The notes beneath the pieces are model-generated. The model was given only the letters and a program-made list of their open reading frames with translations. It was not told the origin of the DNA and searched no databases. Positions 59,490 to 64,000 of a DNA stretch of 64,000 bases are shown here, one piece after another (positions within the stretch are counted from its first letter, which is position 1; every line of letters starts with the position of its first letter). The DNA lies in assembly GCA_021151825.1 (NCBI GenBank), contig JAGKWQ010000004.1, positions 310,001-374,000 of the forward strand, in the 5' to 3' direction. The stretch is from Cellvibrionaceae bacterium. GTDB lineage: Bacteria > Pseudomonadota > Gammaproteobacteria > Pseudomonadales > Cellvibrionaceae. A program made the position numbers and the translations under genes.

Positions 59490-61751
59490 ATGCAAACCTG
59501 CGTAAGAAAAATTATTTTTATTACTGGTTGTTTGATATTGGTGTCTTGCGGAGGAGGGGGCAGTGGCAATAAACCGGCAACTTCTTCAGTCGCTGTTTCT
59601 TCAATACCGATTCTTTCATCCAGTGTGCAATCCTCCGCAACAACGTCCTCCGTCAGCAGTGTTATTTCAGGTCTCGCCAATCGCCCTGCGAATAAAACCT
59701 GCCTCGCACCGGCACCGGTAGGGTCGGGCACGACGAGTATTAGCTGGAGTGCGGTATTTCCCTCCTTGCCAAATATTTCTCAGGCCACTAATTTAATTCA
59801 GGCTCCTGATGATAACGCCAATTGGTATGCATTGCGCCAATCCGGAATTGTGGTGCGCTTTCCCAATCAAGCGTCAGCCAATGCACTGGCCAGTGTGTTA
59901 AATATTGAAGACCGCGTTGAATTTAATGGAGGTGAAACCGGATTGCTCGGCATTGCATTTCACCCGCAATTTGCGAGCAATCGCTACGTGTATTTTTATT
60001 ACATGGGATTAAATGCAAGCAATGATCTGGAGTCGCGTATTGCACGTTATCAATTTTCCACTAACGGTACTATCGATAAAAACAGTGAGTTAATTTTACT
60101 GCGTTTTGATCAGCCGTATTCAAATCACAATGGCGGTCAACTTGCATTTGGTAAAGATGGCTTTTTATATATCAGTTCGGGCGATGGTGGCAGTGGTGGT
60201 GATCCGCAGCAAAACGGGCAAAACAAAAATAATTTACTCGGAAAAATTTTACGCATTAATGTTGATTTAACTGGCGGTGGGAAAAATTATGGCATTCCTG
60301 TTGATAATCCGTTTTCCAGCAGCGGCGGTTCACCGGAAATTTGGGCCTACGGTTTACGTAACCCCTGGCGTTTTAGTTTTGATGCAGAAACCGGCGAGCT
60401 ATGGGCGGGCGATGTCGGGCAGGGCGATTGGGAAGAAATTAATTTAATTACCGGCGGAGGTAATTATGGTTGGGGTGATATGGAGGGTGATAGCTGTTAT
60501 AGCGGCAGGCCCAACTGTTCTACAACCAATAAAATCAAGCCGGTGTTATCGATTAGCCACAACACCGGCGTTTGTTCGGTGATTGGTGGATTTGTTTATC
60601 GCGGCACGCAATATCCAGCGGCTTATGGAAAATATTTTTTCACCGATTACTGCCTGAACACTATGCAATCTATCACTCGCAATGGCGATAGCAGTATCAG
60701 TGTGAACAGTCACGGCAATGTGCCGGTAGATATAGTGTCGTTCGCGCAAGATAACCAAGGCGAACTTTATGCCATCGGGCAAAGCGGTGCCGGTTCACAA
60801 ATTGTAAAACTCCAGGCCACAGGCGGTGAACGCGTTCCCGGCACTATGGCGCAACGACTTTCTGCAACGGGTTGTGTGGATGCGAGTAATCCCAAATTAC
60901 CTGCAACGGCGATGATTCCGTATCACGTTGAAAATCAACTGTGGTCGGACTCGACAGAAAAAGAACGCTATCTCTCGGTGCCTGATAATCACAAGATTGA
61001 GCTCGCCGCAAATGGCGATTTTTTATTTCCCGTCGGCAGTGTGTTGATGAAGCATTTCAAATTGGGCGATCAATTTATTGAAACGCGATTGTTCACGCGC
61101 GGCGAATTAGGTTGGCAAGGCTTTAGCTATGAATGGCGCGATGATCAAACCGATGCGAATTTATTAAGTGATGCCAAGGAAAAAACCATCAATGGTATTC
61201 AGTGGCAATATCCAAGTGCAGGGCAATGTTTAATTTGCCATACCCAGGTAGCCAACTTTTCGTTAGGGCTGGAAACGGCGCAATTAAATTCTGCCATGCG
61301 TTATCCGGCGAGCAATGTCACTGCAAATCAGCTTGATACTTTAACGCATATCCAGTTATTTTCATCCGCACCGACCACGGCACAAAAAGCGGAGAAATTA
61401 TTTTCATTAACCGATACCAATGCGACAGTTGCGCAACGCGCACGCTCTTATTTGCACAGCAACTGCGCAGGGTGTCATAGCCCGAATGGGCCCACACCGA
61501 CGAATCTGGATTTGCGTTTTACCACTGCCTTGTCCGCCACCAACGCTTGTAATTCGTTACCTTTGGTGGGCGATCTGGGAATTGCTAACGCGCGTTTGAT
61601 CGTGCCAGGTGAGCCCGCGCGTTCAATTGTGCTGGAGCGAATGAAGCGGCGTGATAGCAGCCAAATGCCACCATTAGCAACGCATCTGGTAGATGCAGCC
61701 GCGGCGCAAGTGGTGAATGATTGGATTGCCGGATTAACGAATTGCGAATGA
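59490..61751 (+). CDS. PQQ-type sugar dehydrogenase fused to dihaem cytochrome domain, lipoprotein
   Basis: This is a 753-residue lipoprotein (lipobox LVSC, Cys at 20), with a Ser/Thr-rich linker (about 24-60). Residues ~75-440 form a glucose/sorbosone dehydrogenase beta-propeller: 'GLLGIAFHPQFASNRYVYFYY', NHNGGQLAFGKDG, YISSGDGGSGGDPQQNGQN, 'AYGLRNPWRFSFD' and WAGDVGQGDWEEIN. Residues ~450-753 match the SO2930-type dihaem domain (IPYHVENQLWSDSTEKERYL, FPVGSVLMKHF), with haem sites C580-L-I-C-H584 and C659-A-G-C-H663 and a late Met in SSQMPP. It would oxidise aldoses and pass electrons directly to its own haems. ATG at 59490 has GAGGGA 6 bases upstream. Confidence 0.88.
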   Translation: MQTCVRKIIFITGCLILVSCGGGGSGNKPATSSVAVSSIPILSSSVQSSATTSSVSSVISGLANRPANKTCLAPAPVGSGTTSISWSAVFPSLPNISQATNLIQAPDDNANWYALRQSGIVVRFPNQASANALASVLNIEDRVEFNGGETGLLGIAFHPQFASNRYVYFYYMGLNASNDLESRIARYQFSTNGTIDKNSELILLRFDQPYSNHNGGQLAFGKDGFLYISSGDGGSGGDPQQNGQNKNNLLGKILRINVDLTGGGKNYGIPVDNPFSSSGGSPEIWAYGLRNPWRFSFDAETGELWAGDVGQGDWEEINLITGGGNYGWGDMEGDSCYSGRPNCSTTNKIKPVLSISHNTGVCSVIGGFVYRGTQYPAAYGKYFFTDYCLNTMQSITRNGDSSISVNSHGNVPVDIVSFAQDNQGELYAIGQSGAGSQIVKLQATGGERVPGTMAQRLSATGCVDASNPKLPATAMIPYHVENQLWSDSTEKERYLSVPDNHKIELAANGDFLFPVGSVLMKHFKLGDQFIETRLFTRGELGWQGFSYEWRDDQTDANLLSDAKEKTINGIQWQYPSAGQCLICHTQVANFSLGLETAQLNSAMRYPASNVTANQLDTLTHIQLFSSAPTTAQKAEKLFSLTDTNATVAQRARSYLHSNCAGCHSPNGPTPTNLDLRFTTALSATNACNSLPLVGDLGIANARLIVPGEPARSIVLERMKRRDSSQMPPLATHLVDAAAAQVVNDWIAGLTNCE

Positions 61752-61776
61752 AATAAAAATTTGAGTTTGAAAGAAA

Positions 61777-61809
61777 AACAGGCGGGTTAGTAATACCAAC
61801 CCGCCTGTT
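61777..61809. terminator. Terminator between the dehydrogenase gene and sppA
   Basis: AACAGGCGGGTT (61777-61788) pairs with AACCCGCCTGTT (61798-61809) around a 9-base loop, between convergent genes. The flanks are A/T-rich. Confidence 0.8.
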
Positions 61810-61884
61810 CAATAAAAATATATTTCTATTTACAGCAACTAATTCAAATTAATACCTGATCATTTTGCAGAATCGCTTTCTTTA

Positions 61885-63819
61885 TCAAGGTGCAACGCAC
61901 TCAAAACATTTCACATAGATACCGCGTGGGTCATTCAGGCTTTTGATTTCCTGTAAGGGTTTTAATGCTGGCGCCAAGTCATTAAGTACGCTGAGCGACG
62001 AAAATTTTTCCAGCAAGGTTTTGGGTGCCAATGCCCCCGCTTGTCCACCCAGTAACGATTGAATTAATTCTTCCTTGGGTGAAAGCGGGCGATGTACAAA
62101 CTCTACTTTATAGTTGTCGAGTTTGGCTTCAGTGGCGATGGCTGCGATAACATCTTTTAATGTGCCCAATTCATCCACCAAACCAATCTCTTTGGCTTTG
62201 GTGCCGGTCCACACGTGGCCCTGTGCAATTTCATTGATCGCGTCTTTGTCCTGTTTGCGTGCATCGGCAACCAGGGTGATAAAACGTTGGTAAATACTGT
62301 CCACACTGTGTTGCACCACTTTACTGGCTTTGCTGCTTAGCGGACGATCAAGGCGCATAGTGCCGGCCAATTCAGTAGTGCCTACACCATCGGTGCTAAT
62401 ACCGATTTTTTTCAGCGAATTTTCCAAGGTGGGGAATGCGCCGAATACACCAATAGAACCGGTGATGGTCGTTGGTTGCGCCCAGATTTTATCGCCCGCC
62501 GTTGCCATCCAATAACCACCAGATGCGGCAACACTGCCCATGGAAATATAAATCGGGATTTTTTTCTCGCGCAGTTTAATAATTTCCGCGCGAATAATTT
62601 CTGAAGCAAAAGCGCTACCGCCACCGGAATCGATACGAATAACCAAGGCTTTTACATCGGCGTCATCTTTTACCTGACGCAATAATTCCACCATGCTTTC
62701 GCTACCGATGCTGCCATCCGGTTGATGCCCATCGATAATCGAACCTACCGCAGCAATCACCGCGACTTTGTTTTTCTCCAGCGTTGGCAATTTACGAACA
62801 TCTGCAAGATAGGACCTTACTCCAACACCGTTGTACCAATCGCCTTCATCGCTTTTGCCGGCGGCATCAATTAACAATTGTTCTGCTTCCTGACGCGAAA
62901 TGGTTTTGTCTACCAGGTTTTTTTCAATGGCGAGCTTAGCACTATCGCCTTCAGTGAGTGCCATGTGCGCATCCAGATTATTTACATAATCGTTGATGCT
63001 GCCGGGTGCAAGTTTGCGGCGTTGTTCAACGTTACTGGTGTAAGTTGCCCAGAGTTCGTTGATCCATTGCTGGTTGTGCTCACGCGATTCATCGGACATG
63101 TCATCGCGCAAAAACGGTTCCAGATAATCTTTGTATTTGCCGGAGCGGAAGGCGTGAATAGTGATACCGAGATTATCCAGTGCCGTTTTGTAGTAATTCA
63201 TGTAGCGGTCATAGCCGGTGATTTCTACTGTGCCCATCGTGTGCAGATAAATTTCGTTGGCATAGGTCGCAAGGTAATATTGTTCTTGTGAGTAGTTATC
63301 GCTGACCGCAATAATTTTTTTGCCGCTACTTTTGAAATTTTCCAGCGCTTGGCCAAGCTCATTCATTTTGCTTAAGCCACCGCCAACCAGGCGGCCCGGT
63401 TCCAGCACTAATACGGTTACGCGTTTGTCGGTCGCTGCGTGGTTAATTGCTTCAACCAGTTCACTGACAACCGTTTCATTTTCATTCGGATCTTCTTCAG
63501 ACAACAATGCACTGGTGGGATCTAGATAACTGCGTTGGTCAACCAGGATTCCCGTCGGTGCGATTCTCAATGCAAAACTCGCCGGTAGTGGCTTGGGCGC
63601 ACTTGACCCGATAGCGGCAATAATGAGCAGCACTAACAGGAGAAAGAAAATATTCATCACCGTGTTGCGCAACCATGTAATACCCCCGCCGAGGCCATTA
63701 AAGAAACGGCGTAGTGGCCCCGGTTTTTTAGCAGCAATATTTACTGGTGTCGCAGCGGGTGGTGGCGTGAATGGTGCCGGGCTCGGCGGAACAGGTGGTT
63801 CATAATGATTGACTGACAC
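61885..63819 (-). CDS. sppA: Signal peptide peptidase SppA (long form)
   Basis: This is a 644-residue inner-membrane serine protease that cleaves leftover signal peptides. A Pro-rich cytoplasmic N-terminus (about 1-50) precedes one membrane helix (TVMNIFFLLLVLLIIAAIG). Two S49 domains follow: the N-terminal one supplies Lys (FRSGKYKDYLEPF) and the C-terminal one the nucleophile Ser (ISMGSVAASGGYWMA), with IDSGGGSAFASE before it. The start is GTG at 63819, with AGGAA 6 bases upstream. The upstream neighbour's stop is 14 bases away, so they are probably co-transcribed. Confidence 0.92.
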   Translation of the reverse strand: MSVNHYEPPVPPSPAPFTPPPAATPVNIAAKKPGPLRRFFNGLGGGITWLRNTVMNIFFLLLVLLIIAAIGSSAPKPLPASFALRIAPTGILVDQRSYLDPTSALLSEEDPNENETVVSELVEAINHAATDKRVTVLVLEPGRLVGGGLSKMNELGQALENFKSSGKKIIAVSDNYSQEQYYLATYANEIYLHTMGTVEITGYDRYMNYYKTALDNLGITIHAFRSGKYKDYLEPFLRDDMSDESREHNQQWINELWATYTSNVEQRRKLAPGSINDYVNNLDAHMALTEGDSAKLAIEKNLVDKTISRQEAEQLLIDAAGKSDEGDWYNGVGVRSYLADVRKLPTLEKNKVAVIAAVGSIIDGHQPDGSIGSESMVELLRQVKDDADVKALVIRIDSGGGSAFASEIIRAEIIKLREKKIPIYISMGSVAASGGYWMATAGDKIWAQPTTITGSIGVFGAFPTLENSLKKIGISTDGVGTTELAGTMRLDRPLSSKASKVVQHSVDSIYQRFITLVADARKQDKDAINEIAQGHVWTGTKAKEIGLVDELGTLKDVIAAIATEAKLDNYKVEFVHRPLSPKEELIQSLLGGQAGALAPKTLLEKFSSLSVLNDLAPALKPLQEIKSLNDPRGIYVKCFECVAP

Positions 63820-63833
63820 AATAAATTCCTGGG

Positions 63834-64000
63834 TTATTGATTGCTGTCATCAACAGCGGGCGAGTGGGAGTGTTTGGTAGACAAATAATAATTCCAGTAT
63901 TGCAACCAACGGCTGGTCATCATGGAGGCGATAAATAACACGGTAACCAATACAGTGATTAGCCAATCGCTCCATAACCAGCGCGTCATTAACAGTGGAA
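63834..64000 (-). CDS. C-terminal part of a membrane protein (cut by window edge)
   Basis: An open frame enters from the right edge and ends with TAA at 63834. The visible residues contain one hydrophobic segment (WLITVLVTVLFIASMM) followed by a polar tail ending HSPAVDDSNQ. It lies 14 bases upstream of sppA on the same strand. The family cannot be determined from the fragment. Confidence 0.55.
   Translation of the reverse strand, partial: PLLMTRWLWSDWLITVLVTVLFIASMMTSRWLQYWNYYLSTKHSHSPAVDDSNQ

Noticed and set aside
1..64000. CRISPR arrays, tRNA or rRNA genes, IS elements
   Set aside because: Reading both strands by eye showed no regular spaced repeats, no cloverleaf with CCA-type end and no transposase frame.

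Overview
The window looks like chromosome of a gammaproteobacterium of the Cellvibrio type (order Cellvibrionales). Reasons: the block rpsP-rimM-trmD-rplS-xerD-dsbC-hom-thrC-recJ has the order seen in pseudomonads and Cellvibrio; the initiating ketoacyl synthase is of the FabY type known from Pseudomonas; and there are a large TonB-dependent receptor, a GH9 cellulase-like lipoprotein and a Ser-rich-linker lipoprotein dehydrogenase, as expected of a polysaccharide degrader. Base composition is moderate and even. I see no tRNA, rRNA, CRISPR array, IS element or prophage block.

Layout. 1-9.8 kb: a cut Ldh_2-type dehydrogenase, a TonB-dependent receptor, an exported metallo-beta-lactamase-fold hydrolase, a DUF6152 protein, two related exported proteins of unknown function, a c'-type cytochrome and a b561-type cytochrome. 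This reads as an uncharacterised periplasmic uptake/redox cluster. 9.9-11.6 kb (minus): a YafJ-like amidotransferase and a degenerate EAL protein. 11.8-16.9 kb (plus): the most notable locus, a Family 2A encapsulin (SrpI-like) sulfur nanocompartment operon: rhodanese, serine O-acetyltransferase, XRE regulator, encapsulin shell, and a SufS-type cysteine desulfurase with a ~240-residue low-complexity N-terminal cargo domain. 17.0-20.2 kb (minus): ybhP-clsB-ybhN (cardiolipin synthase operon). 20.9-26.9 kb: SapC protein, HPF, TIGR01777 epimerase, ibpA with a ROSE-like leader, a GlxA/AraC regulator divergent from fabY.

27.1-35.6 kb: the ribosome/tRNA-modification operon and xerD-dsbC-hom-thrC-recJ. 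Here rplS (ribosomal protein L19) is reduced to 39 codons by an apparent in-frame internal deletion of about 76 codons, which is very unexpected for this protein. 35.6-41.1 kb: tesA divergent from the ybbA-ybbP ABC system, then a MATE transporter. 41.1-47.9 kb (minus): gtrA-gtrB plus three large membrane glycosyltransferases, one carrying an NPCBM carbohydrate-binding domain. 48-55.2 kb: small conserved proteins, a MerR regulator, dcd, slyD, purM-purN-DUF3108, DUF2066 and hda. 55.4-61.8 kb (plus): GH9 lipoprotein, dCache chemoreceptor, and a PQQ sugar dehydrogenase fused to a dihaem c-type domain, a plausible polysaccharide-foraging set. 61.9-64 kb (minus): sppA and a cut small membrane protein.

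How parts work together: in the encapsulin operon, the acetyltransferase feeds cysteine synthesis, the encapsulated desulfurase removes sulfur from cysteine, and the rhodanese can carry the persulfide sulfur; the XRE protein is the likely local regulator. In the glycosyltransferase cluster, GtrB would load a lipid carrier, GtrA would flip it, and the GT-C enzymes would transfer the sugar outside the membrane. Many start codons were moved downstream of the longest reading frame to fit a Shine-Dalgarno site; each case is stated.
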